Part shown: positions 27,131-36,537 of the stretch, one piece after another
How the letters are laid out: each line of letters opens with the position of its first letter
Position numbering within the stretch: the stretch's first letter is position 1
Source: Moorena sp. SIOASIH
GTDB taxonomy: Bacteria > Cyanobacteriota > Cyanobacteriia > Cyanobacteriales > Coleofasciculaceae
DNA: 64,000 nucleotides
Direction: 5' to 3'
NCBI RefSeq assembly: GCF_010671925.1
Contig: NZ_JAAHIH010000001.1
Location: forward strand, 62,001 to 126,000
Made by a program: the position numbers and the translations under genes
The notes under the pieces: generated by a model
Told to the model about the DNA's origin: nothing
What the model saw: only the letters and a program-made list of their open reading frames with translations
The model's database searches: none

Positions 27131-29599
27131 ATGACAACTAATCATCAAAGTAGTTTTAGACTAAATATTTGGCAAGCTGATTCATCCTGTCTGTTTTATT
27201 TACGGGGTAATCACGGACAGGAAGTCTCCGCAAAGTTGGACTATCCAGCTAAAGTAATAGACTGTTATGAGGAATGGCGATACCTTTACCTCCAGTTTTA
27301 CCCGAAATTGCGAGCAAGAGAATTATCTAGTGGTGCCATTACACCAGTAGTCGATGACTTGGGACATGAATTAGAAGAAGCAAAAGAGATATTTCTGGAT
27401 GTCTTTCAACGGTGGTTAGGTCAATTACAGGCCATTCGAGAAACAATTCAACATCAAATTTTCACTATTGCTAGACAGGAATCACAGTCAAATAAGACAG
27501 CAGAACCCTATGGATCAGTAGCTATTTTTATAGCCTGCGATTCTGTAGAATTGGCACGGCTTCCTTGGGAAGCATGGCAGTTGCTTCCAGAGGATATCCC
27601 CAGTGGGAGGATTCGGATTACCAGGATTCCGATGACTACTCAGGCAGAAACAATAGCGCGAGATAATAAACTGCGCCATGGTAAACCTCGGATTTTAGCG
27701 ATTTTGGGGGATAATACAGATCTGAATTTGGAGAAAGATAAGCAGGCTATTAAGTTGCTCAAAAGCGTTGCTCAAGTAGAGTTCTTTGACTGGCAACAGC
27801 AAGAGGATGGGGTTAATATTAAAGCAGCACTGGCGGCAGAAATAACGGATGAAAGGGGGTGGGATGCTCTATTTTTTATGGGTCATAGTGATGAGACAAA
27901 AGTTACCGATGGAAAATTAGCGATCGCGCCAGAGCAGTTGGTATCTATCAGTGAAATAAAGGAATACCTAACTACTGCTAAAAATCAGGGACTTCAGTTG
28001 TGCGTCTTTAACTCCTGTAATGGTCTAAAAATAGCGAATCGGTTGGCTGATTTAGGATTGCAAGTGGTGATCATGCGGGAGGAAGTTCATGATAATGTTG
28101 CTCATGTATTTCTCAAAGAATTTTGCAGCCGCTTAGCTCAGTATCAGGATGTCCAGGAAGCAATGCTGGCAGCTTGTCGCAATTTACAGGTAGGTGAGAA
28201 GTTTGTTTATCCATCAGCTTACCTGATTCCTTCGTTTTTTAGTCCCTATGGTGCCAAGCCATTTCGGATTGAGCCTTGGGGTTACCAGAAACTACTTCAG
28301 CAGTGGCTACCTAAACCAAAAGAAGCGATCGCATTAGCTAGTGTGCTTTTAGTTAGCGCTATGGTTCCTGTACAAGACATGTTGCTAGATGGGCGAACCT
28401 TTGTTCAAGCTGTCTATCGCGATAGCACAAACCAGTTTCCTCGGGAGGGATTATCCTCCGCGAAGCCACGCTCTGTACTGTTAATTGCTATTGATCAAGA
28501 CTCAATCAATCAGGCGCAACTGGAGATAAAAGGCTTTAAAACCCAGCCGATGGAACGGGAATACCTTGGCAAATTAGTCAGACAACTCTCGAAATCAGGC
28601 GCTAAGGTAATTGGAATTGATTATCTCCTCTATACCCAAGAACCAAGAGAGGAAAAACTGGCTAGTGCGATTCAATCCGCTGTTAGTCAACAGGATACCT
28701 GGTTTGTCTTTGGGGTCAATCAGGATAAAAATCGCAAGGTGTTTCCGAAAATTGCTAGCCCTAAATGGAGTCTACAAGGGGATATTACCTTTTTCCGTTG
28801 GGATATGGAACTCCCCCAGGATGCCACCTGCAACAAGTCATGTCCTTTTGCCTATCTACTGGCTCTATCACACCAGTTGCACCAACAGCCAAACCACGGG
28901 ATAGGATTAAATCCTAATGTTGAAAGTACCACCAACTTTCAGCAGCAAGTTAGTCAGTATCTTCAGCAAGTCAGTAGCCAGGATAATGCGATTGGCCGTA
29001 GGCCACGCTACGCGAACGCATCTCTCAAACCAAAGAATCTACCTTTTGCGAACGCATCCCTCAAACCAAAGAATCTACCGTTAGGGATGCGCTATATTAT
29101 TGACTTTTCTATTCCTCCAGAACAGGCTTATGAGCACAAGCCTGCTTGGGAATTCCTCAAAAGTGACTTTCCTAACATTGAGCAGCAAGTGGTTATCATT
29201 GCCTCTGGGGGATATGATGAAGCCGAGGATAATTTTTCTCTACCTCTAGCTATTGAATATTGGTGTGATCCACTGAATCGAACCAGAAAGCCACCAGATA
29301 CTTGTCCGAAGGTATTTACCGGAGGTGAAGCCCATGCTTATATGGTTCACCATTTTTTATCGAAACATACAATAAAATTAATTCCCGACAGCTGGATGAT
29401 TCTATTAGCAGCATTGTTAGGAAAAGGAACAACGCTGCTACTGCTCCAGCAAAAGCCTCAAGAAAGACAGCAATCAATATTGATCTTAGTTGGTGCTACA
29501 GCGGTCTATGGAATAATCGGACTACAGGCTTATATCTCAGCTTCTATTTTAATTCCTATAGCTTTACCATCAATTATACTCTGGTTTTATATTATTTAG
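27131..29599 (+). CDS. CHAT protease domain fused to CHASE2 sensor and membrane helices
   Basis: In the 822-aa protein, residues about 140-380 are a caspase-like CHAT domain with the His-Cys dyad intact: His252 in FMGHSDE and Cys296 in VFNSCNG. After one hydrophobic segment (about 400-418), residues 430-720 form a CHASE2 domain (SVLLIAIDQDSINQ, VIGIDYLLY, VFGVNQDKN), normally an extracytoplasmic sensor. Three C-terminal helices follow. I infer a membrane receptor whose periplasmic input controls a cytoplasmic protease. A repeat insertion encodes RRPRYANASLKPKNLPFANA near residue 625, probably an exposed loop of CHASE2. Confidence 0.88.
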   Translation: MTTNHQSSFRLNIWQADSSCLFYLRGNHGQEVSAKLDYPAKVIDCYEEWRYLYLQFYPKLRARELSSGAITPVVDDLGHELEEAKEIFLDVFQRWLGQLQAIRETIQHQIFTIARQESQSNKTAEPYGSVAIFIACDSVELARLPWEAWQLLPEDIPSGRIRITRIPMTTQAETIARDNKLRHGKPRILAILGDNTDLNLEKDKQAIKLLKSVAQVEFFDWQQQEDGVNIKAALAAEITDERGWDALFFMGHSDETKVTDGKLAIAPEQLVSISEIKEYLTTAKNQGLQLCVFNSCNGLKIANRLADLGLQVVIMREEVHDNVAHVFLKEFCSRLAQYQDVQEAMLAACRNLQVGEKFVYPSAYLIPSFFSPYGAKPFRIEPWGYQKLLQQWLPKPKEAIALASVLLVSAMVPVQDMLLDGRTFVQAVYRDSTNQFPREGLSSAKPRSVLLIAIDQDSINQAQLEIKGFKTQPMEREYLGKLVRQLSKSGAKVIGIDYLLYTQEPREEKLASAIQSAVSQQDTWFVFGVNQDKNRKVFPKIASPKWSLQGDITFFRWDMELPQDATCNKSCPFAYLLALSHQLHQQPNHGIGLNPNVESTTNFQQQVSQYLQQVSSQDNAIGRRPRYANASLKPKNLPFANASLKPKNLPLGMRYIIDFSIPPEQAYEHKPAWEFLKSDFPNIEQQVVIIASGGYDEAEDNFSLPLAIEYWCDPLNRTRKPPDTCPKVFTGGEAHAYMVHHFLSKHTIKLIPDSWMILLAALLGKGTTLLLLQQKPQERQQSILILVGATAVYGIIGLQAYISASILIPIALPSIILWFYII

Positions 29600-29645
29600 T
29601 TAATTATTAATTTAATTCCCGACAAGCCTTTGGCCTTTAAATCCT

Positions 29646-30329
29646 ATGTATCTCAGAGTTTTTTATCTACTGCTAATTACTGGAACGATGAGTATTAGTT
29701 TTCCGACCTCATCAGTATCAGTTGGATCTTCGTTTACCAGTCAAGGGAATCAAGTAGCGAAAGCAGTGAGTCAAACCAAACAGAAAACACAATCTGTATG
29801 GGCTAAGATCCGAGATCTTTTTCGTAGGAAGAAAGATGAAGCAGGTACCCATGGAGAGTTTTGTTCAATTTCCCCTAATATTGCTGCCTATCGCACCTGG
29901 AGTGACCAACCTCTATTTGCTTGGGAAGGAAGTGTTAATATCATTCAAGTTCGTTCCTCTCGCTATGGAAAAGCCTTATGGTCTTATCAGGTAAACGATA
30001 ATCAGAGTAGTGTTATTTACAATGCTGATGGTAAAGGTCAGCCACTTCAACGAGGTAAAGAATATTATTACTGGGTAGAGTATAACACAACTGATAATAA
30101 TGGACAACTAATTACAGATACCGAAACTATTCCCTTTCAAGTTATGGGTGGTAAAGCGTATCGGATTATCCAAGCTGAATTGCCAGCTGAGCATAAAACT
30201 GCTGAGCTGGCGAGTTACTTTGCTGATCACGATCTTTTCCTAGATGTGGTACGAGTGATTTCGGTGTTTGGGGACTTAGATAATTGGAAAATTAATACTG
30301 AGGAATTATATCAAAAGTTTTGTGAGTAG
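29646..30329 (+). CDS. Secreted protein of the CHAT-CHASE2 cluster, unknown function
   Basis: The 227-aa protein has an N-terminal hydrophobic signal (MYLRVFYLLLITGTMSISF). A basic linker with KIRDLFRRKKDE follows, then a beta-rich domain (CSISPN, WSDQPLFAWEGSVNIIQVRS, YYYWVEYN). It starts 46 bp after the CHAT-CHASE2 stop in the same direction, so it is probably the operon's last gene and may be the periplasmic partner of the CHASE2 sensor. I do not recognise the domain; it is not the usual DUF928 pattern. Confidence 0.7.
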   Translation: MYLRVFYLLLITGTMSISFPTSSVSVGSSFTSQGNQVAKAVSQTKQKTQSVWAKIRDLFRRKKDEAGTHGEFCSISPNIAAYRTWSDQPLFAWEGSVNIIQVRSSRYGKALWSYQVNDNQSSVIYNADGKGQPLQRGKEYYYWVEYNTTDNNGQLITDTETIPFQVMGGKAYRIIQAELPAEHKTAELASYFADHDLFLDVVRVISVFGDLDNWKINTEELYQKFCE

Positions 30330-30895
30330 TCAAGGACGAATTTATCTTAAAAATTACTGTAAAATAAATTAGTCTGACTCCTGACTCGAAGCTCCTCAAT
30401 CAGAGGATAGTTTGTTATGTCGAAATCAGGTATTATCAGTCTTCACAATTCATAATTTTTAGTTTTCATAGTCTAACGAGACTAGTCTTAACTACAGGAA
30501 TTACACAGCAAATATACCTGTAGGGTTCTACTACCTATAGTTTTTTTTGACTAGTTTTGCCTAAGTCCTAAACTAGTTTCATATTTCCTTAAAACTATCT
30601 TCACAACTCCATTGATTATATTGATAATAACTTGATACAAGTTGTCCGGAGCATTTGATAAGATCATTAGAATCAACGTCACTTGATTGTTTTTACAGAA
30701 ACCTGGAACGGCATAGGAAGCTATAGTTATCAACATTCATTGAGGGGTTTGAGGGAGCTCCTGAATTATATTAGCGCTGTTAGTTATAACCTCTCGTTGC
30801 TAGGGAATTGATCAACTACCAATCTAATCAGCCATTAAAGTGAATTTTTGTTTGAACAGTCAGTAGTAACCAAATGTAGTCGAGATAATCTAAAA
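30330..30895. other. Gene-free spacer
   Basis: No convincing gene was seen. A fragment resembling the ACTTACGCA-type MITE end (CTAAGTCCTAAAC) lies near 30560. A 61-codon frame on the minus strand (30551-30736) has no family likeness and no good ribosome site. Confidence 0.5.
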
Positions 30896-31084
30896 ATGAA
30901 AAAAAAACTTGCCAAAATTGTTAATACTGCACTCACCAGTGTTGCTCTGTGTATTGCGATCGCATCTTACGTTTATAAAGCAGAGGCTGCTCCTGTGTTT
31001 CTAAATCTTTCCTGGGAAGGAATTAATGGGTTGAGAGTTGAATTGATGTTCAGGTTCGACCAGCAGTTTGTACTGGGATTTTAA
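30896..31084 (+). CDS. Small secreted protein, 62 aa
   Basis: The start ATG 30896 gives MKKKLAKIVNTALTSVALCIAIASYVYKAEAA, a textbook signal peptide with an AEA/A cleavage site. About 30 mature residues follow (PVFLNLSWEGINGLRVELMFRFDQQFVLGF). The mature peptide is short and hydrophobic/aromatic. It may be a truncated secreted protein or a genuine small exported peptide. The stop is followed six bases later by a palindrome that also follows the PEP-CTERM gene at 55964. Confidence 0.5.
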   Translation: MKKKLAKIVNTALTSVALCIAIASYVYKAEAAPVFLNLSWEGINGLRVELMFRFDQQFVLGF

Positions 31085-31089
31085 GATAA

Positions 31090-31118
31090 GCTGTTGTGCA
31101 TTTAAATTGCACAACAGC
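31090..31118. repeat. 29-bp palindromic repeat, copy 1
   Basis: GCTGTTGTGCA and TGCACAACAGC are perfect 11-bp arms around TTTAAAT, followed by a GGCAGAA heptamer array to 31147. An identical palindrome with the same following array is at 55964-55992. 31148-31454 holds no gene; it has a duplicated TTTGAAAGTACCAC near 31236-31265. Confidence 0.9.
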
Positions 31119-31454
31119 AAGGCAGAAGGCAGAAGGCAGAAGACAGAAGCGATGCACTTGGGTTTCAGTCATTTTGGTAGCGCCGACGTATTTCCCTAGC
31201 TCTGGTTGGCTTTCAGGGGATTTCGAGTCTAGAGCCTTTGAAAGTACCACTTTGAAAGTACCACTAGGAGCAATCGTTACCGAGAATAAACTATAGCGCT
31301 GTGCCCAGGGAATAGGAAATAGTTAAAGAAACTGACCCCGGCGTGGGGATATCGCCATCTCCCCATCTACATCTTAGCGTGCTACTTTTATGAATTGGTA
31401 TTATGAATTGATATTATTTCGGTGGTGCCTTCCAGGGTAAAATAAAATCTACTA

Positions 31455-32765
31455 ATGAGTCAAACAAAATGGTCTAAGCTTTACAAATTAGAAGACTGGT
31501 GGTCTGTATGGATTGGTCTGCTGTTATTGGGGACAGTGTTTAGTGGCATCATAACTGTTGTGCCAAAGATGCCCAAATGGAAAGGGATAGATCTATTATC
31601 GGCACTCCCCTGGGAATTGCTTCCTAAACTGGCATTGCTCGCCATTGGTTTATGTGCTCTGTTTACCCTTGGCAACCTGGTAATGAAGGGAAAAGAAGGC
31701 AGAAACATGATACCAGGCTTTTTGGTTATATTTCTCTTGGCAGTTTTATCCTATATACTGGGGAATTCACAGACCGCTAAAGCAATTAACCTCGGCTATG
31801 CTTTCTGGGCATTGTTGATTGGACTAATCATCAGCAATACTATTGGTACACCAAGGTGGATGATGCCAGCGGTGCGTACTGAATATTACATCAAGACTGG
31901 CTTAGTGATTCTCGGTGCAGAAATTCTCTTTAACCGAATTGTGGAATTCGGACCCTATGGTTTAGCGATCGCTTGGCTGGTTACGCCGATTGTGATCATA
32001 TTTATGTATCTGTTTGGTACTCGCTTTCTGAACATGCAGCAGAAATCACTGGTGATGGTAGTCGCCACATCCACATCAGTGTGTGGTGTATCAGCCGCTA
32101 TTGCAGCAGCAGCAGCTTGTAAGGCTAAGAAAAACGAGTTGACTTTAGCTGTAGGGATGACTCTCATTTTTACTGTTGCCATGATGGTGATCATGCCCTT
32201 GTTTGTCAAGGCTGTAGGTATGAATGAATTAGTCAGTGGTGCATGGCTGGGGGGAACCATTGATTCTACTGGCGCAGTTGTCGCTGCTGGTGAAACAGTA
32301 GGGGAAATCGCTGGTCAAGCTGCTGCTTTAGTTAAAATGATTCAAAATATGCTGATCGGCGTGATAGCTTTTGCGATCGCTTTATTTTGGGTCTTTTGTG
32401 TAGAGCGCGAGCCAAATGCTCCTAAACCACAAATGAGGGAATTATGGGTACGTTTGCCCAAGTTTATCTTAGGGTTTATAGCTGCTTCTCTGTTAGTGTC
32501 CTTTGTTTGTATTCCCTTGATGGGGATGGATACAGTTAAAGGGATTCTTAGTCAAACCAAGACCTATCGTGGCTGGCTATTTTGTATCGCATTTTTGTCC
32601 ATTGGTCTAGACTCGAACTTTCGGGATTTAGGGACACAACTTCAGGGTGGTAAACCCATGATTCTTTATTTGGTAGGCCAGAGTTTTAACATTGTGCTGA
32701 CTTTGGCTATAGCTTGGCTAATGTTAAGCGGAATTATTTTTCCTATACCGGAGTTAGCACAGTGA
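31455..32765 (+). CDS. YeiH-type putative sulfate exporter family protein
   Basis: The 436-aa protein has about ten to eleven membrane helices. Recognisable YeiH/UPF0324 stretches are TSVCGVSAAIAAAAACKAKK, GMTLIFTVAMMVIMPL, WLGGTIDSTGAVVAAG and FLSIGLDSNFRDLG. It is longer than the usual 340-350 aa because of an N-terminal extension with two further helices. The family is annotated as anion/sulfate exporters but direct evidence is thin. A small membrane gene overlaps its stop codon. Confidence 0.85.
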   Translation: MSQTKWSKLYKLEDWWSVWIGLLLLGTVFSGIITVVPKMPKWKGIDLLSALPWELLPKLALLAIGLCALFTLGNLVMKGKEGRNMIPGFLVIFLLAVLSYILGNSQTAKAINLGYAFWALLIGLIISNTIGTPRWMMPAVRTEYYIKTGLVILGAEILFNRIVEFGPYGLAIAWLVTPIVIIFMYLFGTRFLNMQQKSLVMVVATSTSVCGVSAAIAAAAACKAKKNELTLAVGMTLIFTVAMMVIMPLFVKAVGMNELVSGAWLGGTIDSTGAVVAAGETVGEIAGQAAALVKMIQNMLIGVIAFAIALFWVFCVEREPNAPKPQMRELWVRLPKFILGFIAASLLVSFVCIPLMGMDTVKGILSQTKTYRGWLFCIAFLSIGLDSNFRDLGTQLQGGKPMILYLVGQSFNIVLTLAIAWLMLSGIIFPIPELAQ

Positions 32766-32950
32766 TAAACACTATCCGAAAATCCCTAATCTTTTTGATG
32801 AGTATTTGCGCACTTCCGCTACTACTGTGGTTATTGAATAGCTTGATAGTAGGTGGTTATTTGGGGTCGAGCGTACAGGATATCTACGAAAACGAGAGTG
32901 ATGCTTCAGGAATTTTCTGGACAGATGTAGAGATACTATCTCACGATTAG
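32762..32950 (+). CDS. Small single-helix membrane protein coupled to the YeiH-type gene
   Basis: The GTG at 32762 overlaps the TGA of the exporter gene (GTGA), which argues for translational coupling. The 62-aa product has one membrane helix (SLIFLMSICALPLLLWLLNSLIVGGYL) and an acidic C-terminus (QDIYENESDASGIFWTDVEIL). A longer frame beginning inside the exporter gene exists but is less plausible. It may be an accessory subunit of the exporter; no family is recognised. Confidence 0.6.
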   Translation: MINTIRKSLIFLMSICALPLLLWLLNSLIVGGYLGSSVQDIYENESDASGIFWTDVEILSHD

Positions 32951-33162
32951 CCTATTCAACTATAGCACTTATCAATTGGGTTGGTAACTGCTATAAGCGC
33001 GTTTGTATCTGGGTTGTAAACACATGTATTGCGGCAAGAGGCAAAAGGCAAGAGGCAAAAGGCAAGAGGCAAAAGGCAAGAGGCAAAAGATATCTGGAGT
33101 TTTATTGGACAATAGAAAAAGACCTTATAGGTTTACATCTTCTACAATAAACGCTATAAATA

Positions 33163-33738
33163 TCAGATGATTTCTGATAAATCTAAAGTAAATCCAGGCA
33201 AAACATCTTCTCCTGATAAGGTTTTCGGAGATTGGATAATTTCTACATCTTGATTGGGACGATAGATTTCCACAACCTTATTTTGGGGATCAATTAACCA
33301 TCCTAATCTAGCCCCATTTTCCATATATTCTCGGACTTTAGCTTGCACCATTTTCAGGGAATCACTCGGAGAAGGCAATTCTAACACAAAATCAGGACAT
33401 AAAGGAACAAATTTATCCTGTTCTTCTGAGGTTAACCCTTCCCAACGCTCTCGTTTAATCCAAGACGCATCAGGGGAACGATTGGCTCCATTAGGCATTT
33501 TAAATCCTGTATTAGAGTCAAATGCAACACCAAGTTTCATTTGACTGCTCCACAATTCTAGTTGAGTCGATAGTTTAATATTTCGTCTACCTGTATTTCC
33601 TCCCGTAGGTGACATGATGATTAAATCTCCTTCAGAGGTGCGCTCAAATCTTAAATCCCTGTTATTTTGACAAAGCTGGAAAAATTGTTCGTCACTTAAA
33701 TTAATAGTTAATTCGAGGGTATCAGGTAAATATACCAT
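33163..33738 (-). CDS. Uma2-family (DUF820) endonuclease-like protein
   Basis: The 191-aa protein starts at ATG 33738, chosen because GGAGG lies eight bases upstream; the longer frame begins with TTG inside that site. PD-(D/E)XK features are SPDASWIKRERW, PDFVLELPSPSDSL and MVQAKVREYMENGARLGWLIDP. The family is greatly expanded in cyanobacteria, with unproven biological roles. A GGCAAAAGGCAAGAG array lies downstream (33031-33087). Confidence 0.9.
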   Translation of the reverse strand: MVYLPDTLELTINLSDEQFFQLCQNNRDLRFERTSEGDLIIMSPTGGNTGRRNIKLSTQLELWSSQMKLGVAFDSNTGFKMPNGANRSPDASWIKRERWEGLTSEEQDKFVPLCPDFVLELPSPSDSLKMVQAKVREYMENGARLGWLIDPQNKVVEIYRPNQDVEIIQSPKTLSGEDVLPGFTLDLSEII

Positions 33739-33803
33739 GTTAGTTACCTCCAAAATTATACAATAATTTCCTGAATTAAAAATGATAATTTAAACAATAC
33801 CGC

Positions 33804-33899
33804 AGGGAACAGGGAACAGGGAACAGGGAACAGGGAACAGGGAACAGGGAACAGGGAACAGGGAACAGGGAACAGGGAACAGGGAACAGGGAACAGGGA
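33804..33899 (+). repeat. GGGAACA heptamer array
   Basis: About 13 uninterrupted copies of AGGGAAC. A short TACTCCC array follows at 33966-33988. Confidence 0.95.
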
Positions 33900-34072
33900 A
33901 TTAAAAAGCTTGTCAACTAATTTTAAACTAAACTTTTTAGCAATTATTCATCCAATTTTTTACCCCTACTCCCTACTCCCTACTCCCTAAAATCCAGGAC
34001 GAAAGTACTTAACCCAATTGATAACTTCTATATAACTTGTCAAGTTTTACTTTTTACGTTTTATATCATGTC

Positions 34073-34199
34073 TGGATAATTACCTTGAATAAAAATTTCC
34101 CCCATCTCCCCATCTCCCCATCTCCCCATCTCCCCATCTCCCCATCTCCCCATCTCCCCACACTCTTCTTAATTATGGGTATTCAACCAGACTTGATAT
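34073..34199. mobile_element. MITE-like element, copy 2 (inverse of 11132-11246)
   Basis: The ends ATATCATGTCTGG and CAACCAGACTTGATAT match copy 1 in reverse orientation. The interior keeps GGATAATTACC and TTAATTATGGG. The core is a pure 9-bp array CATCTCCCC of about eight units, expanded relative to copy 1. Confidence 0.7.
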
Positions 34200-34205
34200 T
34201 ACTTT

Positions 34206-35198
34206 TTAAGCATCAATTTTCAAAACCTCCACCATCGCGTGATAAGCAGCTTTAGGACGATAGGATTGATCGAAAGGTAGAGGGGAATCTGGTTTACCAA
34301 AGAAATCCGGAATCCAGGAATGATGATCGGCAAATTCCCAAGTTAAGAACGCTGTGCAATTGGGAGCCTCTAGACAAACTTGCAGGATATCTCGATATAC
34401 CTTTGTCTGAGCAGCCACTCGTTCTTCTTGTGTGCCACTACCATCATGAATTTTTACGTCCATCTCCGTGACCTGAACCTGCAATCCCAACTCACCCAGA
34501 CGCTTCATGTTTGCTGCTATTTCTTCTGGCTTGGGAGGATTTTGAATACTAACGTGCATCTGAAAGCCAATGCCGTGAATTGGGACATCCCGTTGCCGCA
34601 ATTCTTTGACCATGGCATAAATTGCATCTGACTTTGCCCCAAGTCCTTCTCCAGCGTAGTCGTTATAAAACAAGGGAACTGTGGGGTCAGCTTCATGAGC
34701 CCACCGAAATGCCAACTCAACGTATTCTGGTCCAATGCCGCGCAACCAAATTGTATCTCGTTTCCTTTGTCCTGCTGAGTCTTGGTCTGCTACCGCTTCA
34801 TTGACCACATCCCAAGCTGCTAATTGTCCCCGATAGTGACCAACAACAGTATGAATATGTTGTCGCAGGATATGGATTAACTCTTCTTTTGTCCATTGTC
34901 CGTGGGTTAGCCACCAAGGCACACTATGATGCCAAACCAGATTATGACCGCGCACTTGCATCTGATTGGCTTTCGCCATGGCCACAAAGTTATCAGCAGC
35001 TTCAAAATTATAGTGATGGCGTTGGGGCTGTAGCGCCTCAAACTTCATGATATAAGTTGGTGTCACCATGTTATATTCACGCATCAACACCTCCCGATAA
35101 CTAGAATCGTCCCGCAACGGTTCCATGGACACTCCCGTTCCAATCGCCAATTTGCGCTTTTGTGCCAAGGAACGTAAATTAGTGTTATTTGTATTCAT
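34206..35198 (-). CDS. GH10 endo-1,4-beta-xylanase-like protein
   Basis: The 330-aa protein is a GH10 (beta/alpha)8 barrel. The acid/base is Glu134 in DVVNEAV and the nucleophile Glu245 in VTEMDVK. Further family motifs are RGHNLVWHHSVPWW, LFYNDYAGEG, GIGFQMHV and LTWEFADHHSWIP. It covers one complete catalytic domain without a signal peptide or carbohydrate-binding module, so export is not evident. It starts three bases after the dprA stop, suggesting co-transcription. The substrate could be another beta-1,4 glycan, such as sheath polysaccharide. Confidence 0.9.
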   Translation of the reverse strand: MNTNNTNLRSLAQKRKLAIGTGVSMEPLRDDSSYREVLMREYNMVTPTYIMKFEALQPQRHHYNFEAADNFVAMAKANQMQVRGHNLVWHHSVPWWLTHGQWTKEELIHILRQHIHTVVGHYRGQLAAWDVVNEAVADQDSAGQRKRDTIWLRGIGPEYVELAFRWAHEADPTVPLFYNDYAGEGLGAKSDAIYAMVKELRQRDVPIHGIGFQMHVSIQNPPKPEEIAANMKRLGELGLQVQVTEMDVKIHDGSGTQEERVAAQTKVYRDILQVCLEAPNCTAFLTWEFADHHSWIPDFFGKPDSPLPFDQSYRPKAAYHAMVEVLKIDA

Positions 35199-35201
35199 GC
35201 T

Positions 35202-36338
35202 TCATATTTCAGTGATTAATCTTCGATATCGCATCCCTGGAGCCTGAGACACTAATCCCATTAGTTCCAACTGTAACAAGGCACTGGATACTGAGCCTGC
35301 TTCTAAAGCTGCTTGCTGGACAATGATATCGAATGGGGTTGGTTCAAATGCGATCGCATCCAACACTTTTGCCAATTCTGGCTCTAAGGTCGGTACAGGT
35401 AAAGCGGGTAAAGGTTTTTCTAGAGCCGAGTGGGGGTCAAGTTCTGGAATAGCTCCGAGCATTTCCAACAAGTGACCTTCACTTAAAATTACATGGGCAC
35501 CCCGATTTAACAGTCCCAAACAACCGATAGAATTGGGATTATCTAAGGAACCTGGTAGTGCATAGACATCCCGACAGAACTCATTGGCTAACCTAGCAGT
35601 AATTAGCGCTCCGGACTTGTTAGGCGCTTCCATCACCAAAACTGCACGGCTTAAACCCGCAATAATCCGATTCCGTTGGGGAAAGTTGGAGCGTGCGGGT
35701 TTCGTACTGGCTGGATACTCACTGAGTATCAATCCCCGCTCCTGAATTTGTTTATAAAGATAACTATTGCTCAAGGGATATACCACATCAAGGCCAGTTC
35801 CCAAAACTGCTATTGTCCTACCACCCGCTTCCAGACACCCGCGATGGGCTTGTGTATCAATTCCCACTGCCATACCGGACACCACTGTAAAACCATGCTT
35901 AGCAAGGGTAGCACTGATTTTACGAGTCCAACGTTTACCGTATTCGGTGGGATTGCGAGTACCCACAATACCGACTATCGGCTTGCTACCGTAATTTTCT
36001 CGTAGATCGACTAGTCCGCTATAGTATAGCGTTGCGGGAGGACTAGGAATTTCTAGTAACAAGCGGGGATACTCCCCATCCGCTGGTGTCCAGAAACAAG
36101 GATTTTTGACCAAGTGTTGCTTGAGTAGCTGTTCCGGATTAGTTTGCCCACGCATTTTCACTACTCTTTCGATCAGCCGCACCCCGAACCCCTCAACTGC
36201 TCCTAACTCTGAAGCTGAAGCTTTCCAAGCCTCTGCTAGAGTCCCAAACTGTTGCTGTAGCCGTTGGAGCAATACTGATCCAATACCGGGAACTTCGGAC
36301 CATGCCAGCCAGTACGCACGTTCTTCTTGCTTGGTCAA
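35202..36338 (-). CDS. dprA: DNA-processing protein DprA
   Basis: The 378-aa protein loads RecA on incoming single-stranded DNA during transformation. It has an N-terminal helical/SAM-like part (WLAWSEVPGIGSVLLQRL), the Rossmann core (GIVGTRNPTEYG, VVSGMAVGIDTQAHRG, FPQRNRIIAGLSRAVLVMEA, SGALITARLANE) and a C-terminal winged-helix domain. The start is TTG 36338 with GGAG at the right distance. Upstream are direct repeats with AATTATAAATTATCAATTC (36350-36440) and a TTCATTCTTAATTC array (36470-36536). Confidence 0.93.
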   Translation of the reverse strand: MTKQEERAYWLAWSEVPGIGSVLLQRLQQQFGTLAEAWKASASELGAVEGFGVRLIERVVKMRGQTNPEQLLKQHLVKNPCFWTPADGEYPRLLLEIPSPPATLYYSGLVDLRENYGSKPIVGIVGTRNPTEYGKRWTRKISATLAKHGFTVVSGMAVGIDTQAHRGCLEAGGRTIAVLGTGLDVVYPLSNSYLYKQIQERGLILSEYPASTKPARSNFPQRNRIIAGLSRAVLVMEAPNKSGALITARLANEFCRDVYALPGSLDNPNSIGCLGLLNRGAHVILSEGHLLEMLGAIPELDPHSALEKPLPALPVPTLEPELAKVLDAIAFEPTPFDIIVQQAALEAGSVSSALLQLELMGLVSQAPGMRYRRLITEI

Positions 36339-36537
36339 TCGCTTCGCTCCAATTATAAATTATCAATTCAAAATTCAAAAATACCCCATCAATCCAATTA
36401 TAAATTATCAATAATTCAAAATTCAAAAATACCCCATCAATTCAATTATAAAAAACATATAATTTTCTTCATTCTTAATTCTTCATTCTTAATTCTTCAT
36501 TCTTAATTCTTCATTTTTAATTCTTCATTCTTAATTC

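Noticed and set aside
30551..30736. 61-codon minus-strand frame
   Set aside because: No family likeness, no ribosome site, and composition like the surrounding non-coding DNA.
32714..32761. Upstream extension of the small membrane gene
   Set aside because: It overlaps the exporter gene in another frame; the GTG at 32762 with GTGA coupling is the better start.
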